A stretch of DNA of 64,000 bases, taken from positions 5,297,705-5,361,704 of the forward strand of contig NZ_CP034072.1 in assembly GCF_003855255.1 (NCBI RefSeq). The letters are read 5' to 3'. This document shows positions 34,353-43,781 of the stretch, one piece after another; the stretch's first letter is position 1, and each line of letters opens with the position of its first letter. Below the pieces are notes generated by a model. It saw only the letters and a program-made list of their open reading frames with translations, had not been told where the DNA came from and did not search any database. This DNA comes from Mycolicibacterium nivoides. GTDB taxonomy: Bacteria > Actinomycetota > Actinomycetes > Mycobacteriales > Mycobacteriaceae. The position numbers were made by a program, and so were the translations under genes.

Positions 34353-35252
34353 GTGTCCGAATCCGGTAGTGCCGATGCGCTCGAACAGGAGCTTGCCGCC
34401 GAGGCGAGCGCCGAACTCGCTGTCACCGAGCTCGAGTCCGACACCGACGACGACACCGCCGGGGCGCCGGCGCCGCCGCCCGATCTGACGGCCGCGGCGT
34501 TCTTCGACGTCGACAACACCCTGGTGCACGGATCGTCGCTGGTGCACTTCGCCCGTGGCCTGGCCGCCCGCAAGTACTTCACCTATCGCGACATCCTCGG
34601 CATCGCCTACGCGCAGGCCAAGTTCCAGTTCACCGGCAAGGAGAACAGCGACGATGTCGCCGAGGGCAAGCAGAAGGCCCTGGCGTTCATCGAAGGCCGT
34701 TCCACCGCCGAGCTCGTCGAACTCGGCGAGGAGATCTACGACGAGATCATCGCCGACAAGATCTGGCCGGGAACCCGGGCGCTGGCCCAGATGCACCTGG
34801 ACGCCGGGCAGCAGGTGTGGCTGGTCACCGCGACGCCATATGAGCTGGCCGCCACGATCGCCCGGCGGCTGGGCCTGACCGGTGCGCTGGGCACGGTCGC
34901 CGAGTCGGTCGACGGGGTGTTCACCGGCCGGCTGGTCGGCGACATCCTGCACGGCACCGGCAAGGCCCACGCGGTGCGGTCGCTGGCCATCCGGGAAGGG
35001 CTCAACCTGCGCCGGTGCACCGCCTATTCGGACAGCTTCAACGACGTGCCGATGTTGTCACTGGTCGGTACCGCGGTGGCGATCAACCCCGACGCCGCGC
35101 TGCGCGATGTGGCCAGGGAACGGGGCTGGGAGATCCGCGATTTCCGCACCGCACGCAAGGCGGCGCGCATCGGCGTGCCGTCGGCCCTGGCCCTCGGTGC
35201 ACTGGGCGGCGCGCTCGCGGCTGCGGCCTCCCGCCGCCACGACACTCGCTGA
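34353..35252 (+). CDS. serB1: HAD-IB phosphatase (SerB1-like, Rv0505c)
   Basis: 299 residues from GTG. The acidic, disordered N-terminus (about 1-45) precedes a HAD core: [13 protein letters not shown] (nucleophile Asp and +2 Asp near 52-54), LVTATPYEL (motif II), HGTGKAH (Lys) and [11 protein letters not shown] (metal site). Annotated as phosphoserine phosphatase in M. tuberculosis, but HAD-IB members of this type vary in substrate. A C-terminal hydrophobic stretch [19 protein letters not shown] could anchor it. Upstream of the HadA-like gene. Confidence 0.85.
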   Translation: MSESGSADALEQELAAEASAELAVTELESDTDDDTAGAPAPPPDLTAAAFFDVDNTLVHGSSLVHFARGLAARKYFTYRDILGIAYAQAKFQFTGKENSDDVAEGKQKALAFIEGRSTAELVELGEEIYDEIIADKIWPGTRALAQMHLDAGQQVWLVTATPYELAATIARRLGLTGALGTVAESVDGVFTGRLVGDILHGTGKAHAVRSLAIREGLNLRRCTAYSDSFNDVPMLSLVGTAVAINPDAALRDVARERGWEIRDFRTARKAARIGVPSALALGALGGALAAAASRRHDTR

Positions 35253-35360
35253 GCAGGCCACCCTCGCTGATAAACTGCCGCGGCGGGTCGCGTCATGTGG
35301 CCCCGCAGTCATGCACGTTTGTGCGCACCCGCGCACCGCATACCGAACAGCGCAGGGAAC

Positions 35361-35894
35361 ATGAGCATCGCCGCAAACATCATCGGGACTCACTACCGGT
35401 ATCCCGACTACTTCGAGGTCGGCCGGGAGAAGGTCCGCGAGTTCGCCCGCGCGGTCAAAGACGAGCATCCGGCGCTCTATGACGCCGAGGCCGCCAAGGA
35501 GTACGGCCACAACTCGGTCGTCGCGTCGGTGACGTTCCTGGCAGTGGCCGGCCGACGGGTCCAGCTGGAGCTGTTCGACAAGTTCGACATCCCGATCAAC
35601 CTGGAGCGCGTGTTGCACCGCGACCAGAAGCTGATCTTCCACCGGCCGATCCTGGTCGGCGACAAGCTGTGGTTCGACTCGTACCTGGACTCGGTCATCG
35701 AGTCGCACGGCACCGTGATCGCCGAGGTCCGGGCCGAGGTCACCGACGACGACGGCAACCCGGTTGCCACCAGCATCGTCACCATGCTGGGCGAGGCCGC
35801 CATCGACGAGGCCGACGAGATCAGTTCACAGATCGCTGCGGCACGCGATGCCGCGATCGCCAAGATGGTTGCTGGGCAAAAGTCCGGCGCCTGA
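35361..35894 (+). CDS. MaoC/HadA-like (FAS1-type) hydroxyacyl dehydratase, Rv0504c-type
   Basis: 177 residues from ATG 35361, with CAGGGAAC before it. The N-terminal half-hot-dog signature [22 protein letters not shown], and the overlay with HadA/HadC proteins, suggest dehydration of 3-hydroxyacyl-ACP or CoA, but the catalytic Asp-His pair of HadB is not present in this type of subunit, so it may need a partner. Ends 10 bases before a 62-base hairpin that probably terminates it. Confidence 0.82.
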   Translation: MSIAANIIGTHYRYPDYFEVGREKVREFARAVKDEHPALYDAEAAKEYGHNSVVASVTFLAVAGRRVQLELFDKFDIPINLERVLHRDQKLIFHRPILVGDKLWFDSYLDSVIESHGTVIAEVRAEVTDDDGNPVATSIVTMLGEAAIDEADEISSQIAAARDAAIAKMVAGQKSGA

Positions 35895-35904
35895 TTTTTC
35901 TTTG

Positions 35905-35966
35905 CGCGAGCAGACATAAAACTGCCCATTTCCATGTGGAAATGGGCAGTTTTGTGTCTGGTCGCG
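35905..35966. repeat. Long palindrome C: 30-base arms in a convergent gap
   Basis: Arms at 35905-35934 and 35937-35966 pair over 30 bases with two mismatches and a 2-base loop. The outer end is CGCGAGCAGAC, the same GAGCAGAC core that opens palindromes A and B, but the inner half (CTGCCCATTTCCA) is different. It fills nearly all of the gap between the convergent HadA-like and acyltransferase genes, so it would also act as a bidirectional terminator. Confidence 0.85.
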
Positions 35967-35975
35967 GTGAAAAGT

Positions 35976-37043
35976 TCAGCCGAAGAACATGTTTCGACGG
36001 CCCGCCAGCAGCTGATAGAGCGTGTGCTGGATGGTCTCGCGAACCTGATCGGTGAGTTCGAACGTGATCATCGGATCGTCGGCGGCGCTCTCGTCGTAGT
36101 CGGTCGTCTCGATCGGCTCGCCGAACTGGATGTGCCACTTCGACGGCAACGGCACCAGCCCGAGCGGGCCGGCCAACGGGAACAGCGGCGTCACCGGGAA
36201 GTACGGCAGACCGAGCAGCCTGGCCAGCAGCTTGACGTCGGCCATCATCGGGTAGATCTCCTCGGAGCCGACGATCGAGCACGGCACGATCGGGGCCTGC
36301 GCCCGCAGAGCTGCCGAAACGAAGCCTCCGCGGCCGAACCGCTGCAACTTGTAGCGGTCTTTGAAGTTCTTGCCCAGCCCCTTGAAGCCCTCCGGGAACA
36401 CGGCGGTGAGCTCACCGTTGGCGAGCAGCCGGTGCGCATCGGTGGCGCAGGCCACGGTGTGCCCGGCCTTGCGCGCGGCCTGTCCGACCATCGGTAGATC
36501 GAAGACCAGATCGGCGGCCAGCAGACGCAGATCACGGTGCAGGGGGTGGTGATCGTGCACGGCCACCTGAGTCATCAGCCCGTCGAAGGGCAGCACCCCG
36601 GCGTGGTTGGCCACCACAAGCGCCGCGCCGCTCTCGGGCAGGTTCTCGATGCCCGACACCTCAACCCGGAACCAGGACCTGAAAAATGTTCTCAGCAAAG
36701 GCAAGAAGATTGCGTTGGTGATGTGCGGGTCGAACCCGAACTCGTCCACCGAGTAGGCACCGGCCATCCGGGTGCGGATGAATTCCGAGACCGCCGCAAT
36801 GCCCTTGACGAGTTCGCTGGGACCGTCGTCAGCGGCCGACTGGCCCGAGACGTTGCTGCGCCGCTGATCGATCTCCCGAACCACCGCGGCGATCTGCTCG
36901 GCCGAGGCCCGGCTACCCGGGTCGGCCAGGACAGAGGGATGTCGGCGGGCGCTGTCAGACCGGGCCGCAGCCCGGCGCGCAGCAGAGGAACGACTCGAGT
37001 TCCCATGTAGCGGAATAACTTTCGCTTTGGATTCACCCGCCAC
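35976..37043 (-). CDS. Membrane-associated acyltransferase (PlsC-type, Rv0502)
   Basis: 355 residues from GTG 37041-37043, chosen for AGAAGG about 7 bases upstream and for a length close to Rv0502. Residues about 1-100 are a variable, Ser/Arg-rich region. The acyltransferase core has NHAGVLPFDG (HX4D site near 165) and FPEGFKGLG (Glu near 235), then PIVPCSIVGSEEIYP. It should acylate a glycerol- or sugar-phosphate lipid at the inner membrane; the acceptor is unknown. Follows the GalE-like gene by 35 bases. Confidence 0.85.
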   Translation of the reverse strand: MAGESKAKVIPLHGNSSRSSAARRAAARSDSARRHPSVLADPGSRASAEQIAAVVREIDQRRSNVSGQSAADDGPSELVKGIAAVSEFIRTRMAGAYSVDEFGFDPHITNAIFLPLLRTFFRSWFRVEVSGIENLPESGAALVVANHAGVLPFDGLMTQVAVHDHHPLHRDLRLLAADLVFDLPMVGQAARKAGHTVACATDAHRLLANGELTAVFPEGFKGLGKNFKDRYKLQRFGRGGFVSAALRAQAPIVPCSIVGSEEIYPMMADVKLLARLLGLPYFPVTPLFPLAGPLGLVPLPSKWHIQFGEPIETTDYDESAADDPMITFELTDQVRETIQHTLYQLLAGRRNMFFG

Positions 37044-37078
37044 GTCGATACCTTCTCCCACCCCGGATAGAGCCAGTT

Positions 37079-38215
37079 CTAATATCCCAAACGCTGCGCC
37101 ATCCCCACGGCGCGACTCTCCATTGAGCGTACCCATCGCGGATCGAGTATCGGTGTCAATCCACGACCACGGACGTAATCGTCGAACGCCTCGGCGGTCG
37201 TCCACTTGGGACTGTAGCCCAGATCCCTGTGCATACGCGTGGTGTCCATGACCCGGCCGTAGCTCAGATAGTTCATCTGATCGCGGTCGATTTCGGTGTA
37301 ACGCGTTGCGCGACTGAGTGAATTGATCGCCGACAACGCCCCGCGCGGGACCGGGAGCCGGAGGCGACCCGACCTCCGGATCGCCTGGCTCATCATGATG
37401 ATGCCCGAGGCGCCGATGTTGAACGTGCCTGGCCTGCCGGCCACCGTTGCCCGCTCGAGGGCGCCGAGGGCGTCCTGTTCGTGGAGCAACTGCAGCCGTG
37501 CGTCGTGCCCGACCACCGACGGGACCACCGGCCCGGCCAGATACCGCGACAGCGCGGTGTCCATCGCCGGCCCGATCATGTTGGCCAGCCGAAGGATGGT
37601 CAGGCCGATGTCCGGACGGCGCCGGGCCAGGCCGCGCGCGTAGCCCTCGATGTCCATGCTGTCGCGGGCGAACCCGTCACCCGGAGGACGGCGAGCACTG
37701 CTCTCCTCGCTGAACATCACCGGGTCACGCGGGCTCGCGCCGTAGACCTCCGAGGTGGACTTGAGTACCACCCGACGGACCGACGGCGCCTTCTGGCAGG
37801 CCGCGAACAGCTGGATCGCGCCCATCACGTTGAGTTCCTTCAACGTGGCCCGGCCTCCGGACCTCGGCGCGTAGGACGCCGCCGCGGCATGCACGACGGT
37901 GTCCACATTCCCGTTTCGGATCACCTTAGCGATAAACGGGTTGCGGATGTCGGCACGGACGAATTCGGCCCGCCCCATCCGACGCATGAGGTCCTTGCTC
38001 GGCACCACCGCATCTACGGCGATGACATGCTCGATCAACGGGTTCTGCGCCAGCCTGGCGGTCAGATAACCACCCAGGAACCGGCACGCACCCGTGACCA
38101 GGACCACTTTCGGATAGGGGGGCGCGTCGGCGGATTGCGATCCACCGGACGAATCCGCGCCAGAGGGCCCGGGGACTCCCGTCGGGCGTCCCCCCGAACG
38201 ACCATCAGAATCCAT
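37079..38215 (-). CDS. galE2: NAD-dependent epimerase/dehydratase family protein (GalE2-like, Rv0501)
   Basis: 378 residues. N-terminal 35 residues are Gly/Ser/Pro-rich. The Rossmann motif is VTGACRFLGGYL (about 40-51), followed by a second-strand AVDAVV and HAAAAS. The expected catalytic YxxxK is not seen: the aligned stretch before LTILRLANMIGP reads FARDSMDIEGYARG with no Lys. So an NAD-sugar-binding fold is clear but epimerase catalysis is doubtful. Upstream of the acyltransferase gene, as in M. tuberculosis. Confidence 0.83.
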   Translation of the reverse strand: MDSDGRSGGRPTGVPGPSGADSSGGSQSADAPPYPKVVLVTGACRFLGGYLTARLAQNPLIEHVIAVDAVVPSKDLMRRMGRAEFVRADIRNPFIAKVIRNGNVDTVVHAAAASYAPRSGGRATLKELNVMGAIQLFAACQKAPSVRRVVLKSTSEVYGASPRDPVMFSEESSARRPPGDGFARDSMDIEGYARGLARRRPDIGLTILRLANMIGPAMDTALSRYLAGPVVPSVVGHDARLQLLHEQDALGALERATVAGRPGTFNIGASGIIMMSQAIRRSGRLRLPVPRGALSAINSLSRATRYTEIDRDQMNYLSYGRVMDTTRMHRDLGYSPKWTTAEAFDDYVRGRGLTPILDPRWVRSMESRAVGMAQRLGY

Positions 38216-38244
38216 CGGCTCAGCCTAGCGGCTGGGGCGGAAAG

Positions 38245-38346
38245 CTACTTGCCGAGCTTTCTACGCTGCACCCGAGTACGGCGAAGCAGCTTGCGGTGCT
38301 TCTTCTTCGACATACGCTTGCGCCGCTTCTTGATGACTGAGCCCAT
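38245..38346 (-). CDS. Small ribosomal protein bS22 (AURKAIP1/COX24 domain)
   Basis: 33 residues: ATG 38344-38346 to TAG 38245-38247. The sequence begins [20 protein letters not shown] and over half its residues are Lys or Arg. This is the actinobacterial COX24-like peptide found in mycobacterial 30S structures as bS22 near the decoding site (from memory), corresponding to Rv0500B. It is missed by size-limited gene callers. AGGG lies a few bases upstream of the ATG. Confidence 0.92.
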
Positions 38347-38462
38347 AAACCCTGGTGTCTCCGCTACTTAGCCGATGGTTGACCCGGTTACTTTACCCGG
38401 GCCGACCACCGAAACGGAAAACGCCAGCCTGCTCAACCCGCCCAGCCCGCTACGGCGTGTGC

Positions 38463-38690
38463 CTAGCCGGCGTCGAAGTACGAGGACTCCAGCAGATCGT
38501 GGACTGCCTTGGCGTGGACCCGGAACGATCGGCCCACACGAACAGCAGGCAGTTCACCGTTGTGCACCAACCGGTACACCGTCATCTTCGAGACCCTCAT
38601 CAAGTTCGCCACTTCGGCGACCGTCAGAAATTGAGCTCGAGGCTGACCGTCGCCAGCATCCCGCGCCGATGGCCCGTTCATAGACGTCAT
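38463..38690 (-). CDS. BldC/excisionase-like helix-turn-helix protein (Rv0500A)
   Basis: 75 residues. MerR/excisionase-type HTH: FLTVAEVANLMRVSKMTVYRLVHNGELPAVRVGRSFRVHAKAVHDLLESS (about 21-70), closely resembling BldC of Streptomyces, which binds DNA repeats cooperatively. Start at ATG 38688-38690 (a second Met is at residue 4). No phage genes are nearby, so this is a housekeeping regulator, not an excisionase. It lies between bS22 and proC. Confidence 0.9.
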   Translation of the reverse strand: MTSMNGPSARDAGDGQPRAQFLTVAEVANLMRVSKMTVYRLVHNGELPAVRVGRSFRVHAKAVHDLLESSYFDAG

Positions 38691-38828
38691 CGCAACCCAA
38701 TCAATCAGGCACAGGCAGTTCCAGCGGCTTCCCCACCGCTGGCACCGACCCGCGCATACAAAGGGAGAATAGCGTGGCGGGTGGGGTTACTGCGACGGGT
38801 GTGGGCTAATCAGTTGGAATTAATCTAA

Positions 38829-39701
38829 TTACTCAGATGTAATTCCGAGCTGCTCAGAGCGCGTTTTCGCGGCCTGAACGGCGTTGGAGACCGCGGCCCG
38901 CAGTCCCCCGCGCTCGAGTTCCCGCAGCCCAGCGGCGGTGGTCCCGGCCGGCGAGGTCACCATCGCCCGCAATTGGGCCGGTGTGGTGTCCAGCGCGGCG
39001 CCTCCGGCCGCGTTCACCTCATCGAGGCGTTCCAGCAGCATCGCGGCCGAACCGGCCATCGTCTGGACCGCCAGATCGGTGGCCACCGCACGCGACAGCC
39101 CCGATTCCACGCCCGCATCCACCAGGGCCTCGACCATCAGGAAGAAGTACGCGGGCCCCGAGCCGGAAACCGCGGTCACCGCGTCCAGCTGCGATTCGCT
39201 GACGGTGATCACGCCGCCGACCGCATCGAAGATCGCCGAGACGTCCTTGAGCTGGTCGGCAGTGGCGAACCGGCCCGGCGCCAGTGCGCTCACCCCGCCG
39301 CCGACCACGATCGGGGAGTTGGGCATGACGCGGATCACCGGCGACCCGGCCGGAAGCTTGTTCTCGTAGTACGACGTGGCCACACCCGCCGCGATGGAGA
39401 CGAACACCTGCTCTGCGGTGTCGCTGTCGGCGCGGACCGCCGCATCGGCGATCTCGTCGATCACTTTCTCGACGTCGGCCGGTTTCACCGCGATGACCAC
39501 GTAGGTGGCGCTCTGGGCGGCGGCGGCGACCGAGGTCACCTGCACCGAGTACTTCTCCGACAGGAACTTGGCCCGGTCACCGAACTTCTCCGCGACCACC
39601 ATGTCCTTGACTTGCCTGCCAGCCCGTAACAGCCCCGACAGCAGCGCCTCGCCCATGCTTCCGCCGCCGATTATCGCGATTCTCGACATGGGCGACAGCA
39701 T
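38829..39701 (-). CDS. proC: Pyrroline-5-carboxylate reductase
   Basis: 290 residues from ATG 39699-39701 (MLSPMSRIAII; the Met at 39689 is an alternative, and the M. tuberculosis protein has a similar short lead). NAD(P)H site IAIIGGGSMGEAL; signature AVSGSGPAYFFLMVEALVDAGV (about 170-192) and MVTSPAGTTAAGLRELE. Reduces P5C to proline, the last step of proline synthesis. The 41-base gap follows the thioesterase-like gene. Corresponds to Rv0500. Confidence 0.95.
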   Translation of the reverse strand: MLSPMSRIAIIGGGSMGEALLSGLLRAGRQVKDMVVAEKFGDRAKFLSEKYSVQVTSVAAAAQSATYVVIAVKPADVEKVIDEIADAAVRADSDTAEQVFVSIAAGVATSYYENKLPAGSPVIRVMPNSPIVVGGGVSALAPGRFATADQLKDVSAIFDAVGGVITVSESQLDAVTAVSGSGPAYFFLMVEALVDAGVESGLSRAVATDLAVQTMAGSAAMLLERLDEVNAAGGAALDTTPAQLRAMVTSPAGTTAAGLRELERGGLRAAVSNAVQAAKTRSEQLGITSE

Positions 39702-39742
39702 TGCACGACTGGTGACCCCCGACGGTATCGACGCCTCCGGCG

Positions 39743-40555
39743 TCAGCTCGGCGCGGGGACCATCGCCAACTGCCGCGACTGCACGATGATCCGGCCCTCG
39801 CAGTCGACCACGATGTGGTCCTCGTCGAACCAGTCCTGGCCGATCTGAACCGAGGTGCACATCACCCGCAGCCAGCCATCGGCCGGCAATGCCCGCAGAT
39901 AGGCCGTCAGCTGGACCGTGGGCGCCCAACCGGTGCGTTCCACGGCAAAGGTCACCGGAGCCGACACATCGCCGCACAGAAGCGCGAACAGGACGTCGGG
40001 AGCGACGCCCTTGGGTCGCACCCAGTACTCGAAGACGGGCGGCCCACCGTCGGTACGCGGTCCCATCGTGTGCAGCGCCGGCCGGATATCGCAGCCGTGC
40101 GCCAGGTGCACGACATGCTCCATCGGATGCCCGGGTCCGATGGGTTCCAGCCCGGGCGGCGGTTCCGGCGTCATCAACGGCACCACCGGGTTGAACGACA
40201 GCAGCGGCGGCACGTGATGCTCGGGTTCGCCCAGGGTCACCGACACCGTGACCGCGACGCGGTCCCCCTGCCGGAGTTCCACGTCCACCAGGCCGATCCG
40301 GCGGCCGCGCTTGCGCACCGTGGTGACCACCTGCATCGCACCGGGATCGGGTGCCCACAGGTAGTTGCCCGACACCGCCAGGGGCTGCGCGGAGGTCCCC
40401 AGCTCGGCACGGGCGGCGTTGGCGCACAGCGCGAGCATCGCGCCGCCGTGCACCTTGGGCCCGATCGTCCAATGCTCGTTGAGCTCACCGTGATAGACAC
40501 CGTCGCCGGCCGGCGTCAGTGCCATGGCATCGGTGAACAGGGTGGAGCCAGTCAT
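39743..40555 (-). CDS. TesB-like acyl-CoA thioesterase family protein (Rv0499)
   Basis: 270 residues from ATG 40553-40555, a double hot-dog protein. N-terminal hot-dog: YHGELNEHWTIGPKVHGGAMLALCANAAR; the second ends in WLRVMCTSVQIGQDWFDEDHIVVDCEGRIIVQSRQL, the thioesterase-like tail. It probably hydrolyses or binds acyl-CoA. Between the isomerase-like gene (35 bases) and proC. Confidence 0.82.
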   Translation of the reverse strand: MTGSTLFTDAMALTPAGDGVYHGELNEHWTIGPKVHGGAMLALCANAARAELGTSAQPLAVSGNYLWAPDPGAMQVVTTVRKRGRRIGLVDVELRQGDRVAVTVSVTLGEPEHHVPPLLSFNPVVPLMTPEPPPGLEPIGPGHPMEHVVHLAHGCDIRPALHTMGPRTDGGPPVFEYWVRPKGVAPDVLFALLCGDVSAPVTFAVERTGWAPTVQLTAYLRALPADGWLRVMCTSVQIGQDWFDEDHIVVDCEGRIIVQSRQLAMVPAPS

Positions 40556-40590
40556 GTGCGGTCCTCTGCGGGGGGTTCGGCGGGATCGGT

Positions 40591-41436
40591 TCAGCGCAAC
40601 AGGTGCGTGCGGGCGAACTGCAACGACTCGGTCAGCAGTTCCTCGCGCTCGGCGGCCGTCTTGGCCGCCGAGGTGGTGACCTCCAGGACGACGTGACCGG
40701 AGAAGTCGCTCGCCGCGAGCATCTGGCACACCTCGGCGGTGGGCTGGCTGCCGCGGCCGGGAACCAGGTGTTCGTCGGTGGAGGCCCCGTTACCGTCGCA
40801 CAGGTGGAGGTGGACGAGGCCCTCGCCCATCCGCCGGGCCATGTCCAAGGCGTCGGTGCCCGCCGTCGCGGTATGGCTCAGATCGAGCGTGTAGTGCGCG
40901 TGGTTGCCGTCCAGCGGGTCGTAGGACGGTGCGAACGCCGAGATGCCGGGGCCGGGCCCGCCGCCGCGTTTGCGCATCCGCTCGATGGACGTGCCGCTCG
41001 CCCCGAAGAACCGGTCGGCCCGGAACGGGAACATGTTCTCCACCGCCACCAGGACCTCGCTGTCGGCCTCCAGCCGGGCGACCTGGTCGCTGAATCCCTC
41101 GGCGTAGCGGCGCTGCCAGCGGAACGGCGGATGCACGACGACGGTCTGCGCGCCCAGCTGTTCGGCGGCGCGCACGCTGCGCTCCAACTTCGGGATCGGG
41201 TTGGCGCCCCACACTCGCTGCGAGATCAGCAGACAGGGTGCGTGCACCGACAACACCGGCACGCCGTAGCGAGAGGACAACGCGGCTACGGCTTCCACGG
41301 ACTGGCTGACCGACTCCGCCCACACCATCAGCTCGACGCCGTCGTAGCCGAGGCGGGCGGCGTACTCGAACGCGGCCTCTGTCCTCAGCGGGTAGACCGA
41401 AGCGGTGGACAGGCCGATCTTGATGGCTGGGCGCAC
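40591..41436 (-). CDS. Sugar phosphate isomerase/epimerase-family TIM barrel (Rv0498)
   Basis: 281 residues of the AP-endonuclease-2 TIM-barrel superfamily (xylose isomerase-like). Likely metal ligands: Glu in VAVENMFP, His/Asp in LDLSHTAT, His in VHLHLCDG, and the terminal Glu in VVLEVTTSA. Substrate unknown: this fold also occurs in inosose and hydroxypyruvate isomerases. Follows the Rv0497-like gene by 48 bases. Confidence 0.87.
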   Translation of the reverse strand: MRPAIKIGLSTASVYPLRTEAAFEYAARLGYDGVELMVWAESVSQSVEAVAALSSRYGVPVLSVHAPCLLISQRVWGANPIPKLERSVRAAEQLGAQTVVVHPPFRWQRRYAEGFSDQVARLEADSEVLVAVENMFPFRADRFFGASGTSIERMRKRGGGPGPGISAFAPSYDPLDGNHAHYTLDLSHTATAGTDALDMARRMGEGLVHLHLCDGNGASTDEHLVPGRGSQPTAEVCQMLAASDFSGHVVLEVTTSAAKTAAEREELLTESLQFARTHLLR

Positions 41437-41484
41437 GACCCAATTGTGTACTGAGGCTGTTTCGCTCCTCGCGTGCGTGGCGGC

Positions 41485-42630
41485 CTAACTGGCCTGCAGC
41501 AGAGCCAACGGTCCGAAGGTGACCAGCGCGCCGACCGCCACCGCGGTCAGTGTGCTGCCGATGTCCTCGGTCTTGCGAACCACGCGCACGCCACCGGCCA
41601 GGCCGAGGATCACCAGTACGCCGAGCACCAGCGCGACGATGGTGTTCCACTTCCACAGCTGGTCGAAGGCGATGAACAGACCCGCACCGAAGGCCACCGC
41701 GATCACGCACTGGCCGACGATCCACAACGCGCGGACCAGCGGGGAGCTGGGCTGCTGTTCCTCGTCGAATTCGTCGTGCTCGTCGAAGGCGTCGGCCTCG
41801 CGGGTGTCCTCGGACAGGTCTTCGTCGAGCTCGTCGAGGTCGTCGACACCGCCGCGGCCACGGGGGCGACGGGCCATGTCGTCGGCGACGGACTCGCCGC
41901 CGAACAGCGGGCCGAGCGAGGAGTAGGAACCTTCCCCGTACTCGTCGTCGTAGTCGTCGTACGCGGTGTCGTCGGTGTCCGCGCCGTGGATGTCCTGGAC
42001 CTCGTGGACGTCGGCTTCGACCAGCGCGTCGGCGGGCTCCTCCGCGGCGCCCTCGTCGAGGTCGTAGAGGGGATCAGGGCTCATCCGCTCGGCGCCGGTG
42101 CCCGAAGGCTGGTAATCGCGCGCCGGGCGCTTGTACGGCGCGCGACGCGGGCGCGGCCGGAATTCGACCGGTTCCGGATCGGCATCGCGCGCAGCCAGGT
42201 GCGCGTCGTAGTCGTCCTCGGCGTCGGTGCGCACGTCCTCGGGTTCGGCCGGCCGGGGGGCCGGCTTGACCCGTTGGGGCCGCGGGCCGCCGTTGCGTCC
42301 CCCGTTGCGGACCCGCGACTCGTCGCGCGGTTGCGGTTGCTCTCGCGACTCACGGGGTTCGCGCGGCTCGTCCACGATGGGGGCCACGACGGCGGTGTCG
42401 ACCAGCGGGTCTGGGGCGGGAACCGGTTCATCGAGCGGTTCGAGCTCGATGTCGTCGGTGATGATCGGGATCTCGCCGGTGAGTTCGGCGACGGTCACCG
42501 CGTCACTGTTACCGCGACGGCGCCGACGGCGACCGCCGACCGGGGGTGCCCCGATGGTCCCGTTCTTCGCCAGCAGCTCCGCTACCGAGATCGGTCGGGT
42601 GCCGGGTGGGGTGTTCTCTGGTCCTGTCAT
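41485..42630 (-). CDS. Acidic membrane protein with disordered N-terminus (Rv0497)
   Basis: 381 residues. The first ~290 are low complexity: a basic patch (GGRRRRRRGNSD), then repeated Asp/Glu stretches with Tyr. Three membrane helices follow in the last 85 residues (LWIVGQCVIAVAFGAGLFIAF, NTIVALVLGVLVILGLAGGV, TAVAVGALVTFGPLALLQ). The N-terminus MTGPENTPPGTRPISVAELLAK (residues about 3-20) is conserved-looking. Longer than the 310-residue Rv0497. Thought to be a cell-envelope protein, with no known activity. Confidence 0.82.
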   Translation of the reverse strand: MTGPENTPPGTRPISVAELLAKNGTIGAPPVGGRRRRRRGNSDAVTVAELTGEIPIITDDIELEPLDEPVPAPDPLVDTAVVAPIVDEPREPRESREQPQPRDESRVRNGGRNGGPRPQRVKPAPRPAEPEDVRTDAEDDYDAHLAARDADPEPVEFRPRPRRAPYKRPARDYQPSGTGAERMSPDPLYDLDEGAAEEPADALVEADVHEVQDIHGADTDDTAYDDYDDEYGEGSYSSLGPLFGGESVADDMARRPRGRGGVDDLDELDEDLSEDTREADAFDEHDEFDEEQQPSSPLVRALWIVGQCVIAVAFGAGLFIAFDQLWKWNTIVALVLGVLVILGLAGGVRVVRKTEDIGSTLTAVAVGALVTFGPLALLQAS

Positions 42631-42660
42631 ACCTATGTTGCCTTTGGGGCTAGCTTTTCC

Positions 42661-43632
42661 TTAACGTCCGGCATCCCGCGCCGACGTCTCTACCAAGGCT
42701 GTGCCGTCGGCCTCGCTGTCGAGTTTCCGCAGAATCAACCCCTCCCGCAACGCCCAGGGGCAAATGTCGACGGAATCGATCTCCAGTGCTCGCATACTAG
42801 CTTCAGCTACCAAAGCACCGGCCACGATCTGTGGTGCCCGCTCGGCACTCACCCCTTCCAGTTCGGCACGGTCAGCCGCTGTCATCCTAGAGATGAAAGC
42901 TATGAGCTGTCTTAATCCAGCAGCGGTGAGGGTCCGCTTGACCCGTGGGCCTGCGCCCGAGGGCGCCGCACCGGTGAGTCGGGCCAGCGACCGGAAGGTC
43001 TTCGACGTCGCCACCGCCAGGTCCGGGTTCCCCGATCGGCGCATGGTGGCACCGGCGTCGGCGAGTTCGGTGGCCAGCCAGTCCCGCAGCATGGCGACCC
43101 GGCGCCGCCCAGGTGGGTCTTCGGCCAGCCATTCCCTGGTCAGCCGGCCGGCACCCAGTGGCAGCGAGAGCGCCACCTCGGGCTCCTCGTCGACCCCGCT
43201 GGACAGTTCCAGCGAGCCGCCGCCGATGTCGATGTTGATGATGCGGCCCGCACTCCAGCCGTACCAGCGGCGCACCGCCAGGAAGGTCAGCCGGGATTCG
43301 TCGACGCCGCTGAGCACACCGAGGGACACCCCGGTCTCGGCCCGCACCCTGGCCAGCACTTCCTCGGAGTTGGTGGCATCGCGCACCGCCGAGGTGGCAA
43401 ACGCCATCAATTCGGCGCATCCCGAGCTGGTGGCGATCTTGGCGAACTCGTCGACGGTGGCCACCAGGCTGTCGGCGCCCTTTCGGGTCAGCTTGCCCGA
43501 GTTGTCGATGGCCTCGGCGAGCCGCAGGGCCGCCTTGGTGGAGCTCATCGGGGTCGGGTGTCCGCCACGGCGCGCATCCACCACGAGGAGATGAACCGTG
43601 TTACTACCGACATCGAGCACGCCTAACCGCAC
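42661..43632 (-). CDS. Ppx/GppA exopolyphosphatase family protein (Rv0496)
   Basis: 323 residues of the ASKHA fold. Motifs: [16 protein letters not shown] (phosphate 1), [15 protein letters not shown], then [15 protein letters not shown] (phosphate 2). Hydrolyses polyphosphate or pppGpp; the M. tuberculosis protein is described as a short-chain exopolyphosphatase (from memory). It lies 18 bases into the gap after the Rv0497-like gene start and is divergent from the Rv0495c-like gene. Relevant to the polyphosphate kinase 2 gene at 62.4 kb. Confidence 0.9.
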   Translation of the reverse strand: MRLGVLDVGSNTVHLLVVDARRGGHPTPMSSTKAALRLAEAIDNSGKLTRKGADSLVATVDEFAKIATSSGCAELMAFATSAVRDATNSEEVLARVRAETGVSLGVLSGVDESRLTFLAVRRWYGWSAGRIINIDIGGGSLELSSGVDEEPEVALSLPLGAGRLTREWLAEDPPGRRRVAMLRDWLATELADAGATMRRSGNPDLAVATSKTFRSLARLTGAAPSGAGPRVKRTLTAAGLRQLIAFISRMTAADRAELEGVSAERAPQIVAGALVAEASMRALEIDSVDICPWALREGLILRKLDSEADGTALVETSARDAGR

Positions 43633-43781
43633 TGCACCAACCTAACCGCAGTCGAGAGGCGCTTCGTGGCCGGACCTCCCGGAACCCGCGGGACGCGCAC
43701 GCCCGGGTTGTGCCGCATCCCACCACGCCTCACAGCCCGGTTGGGAAATGCGTTCAGGCATATGGGAGTACCGTTTGCGCC

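Noticed and set aside
38463..38690. Phage excisionase
   Set aside because: Sequence is BldC-like and in a conserved core locus; no integrase or attachment sites nearby.
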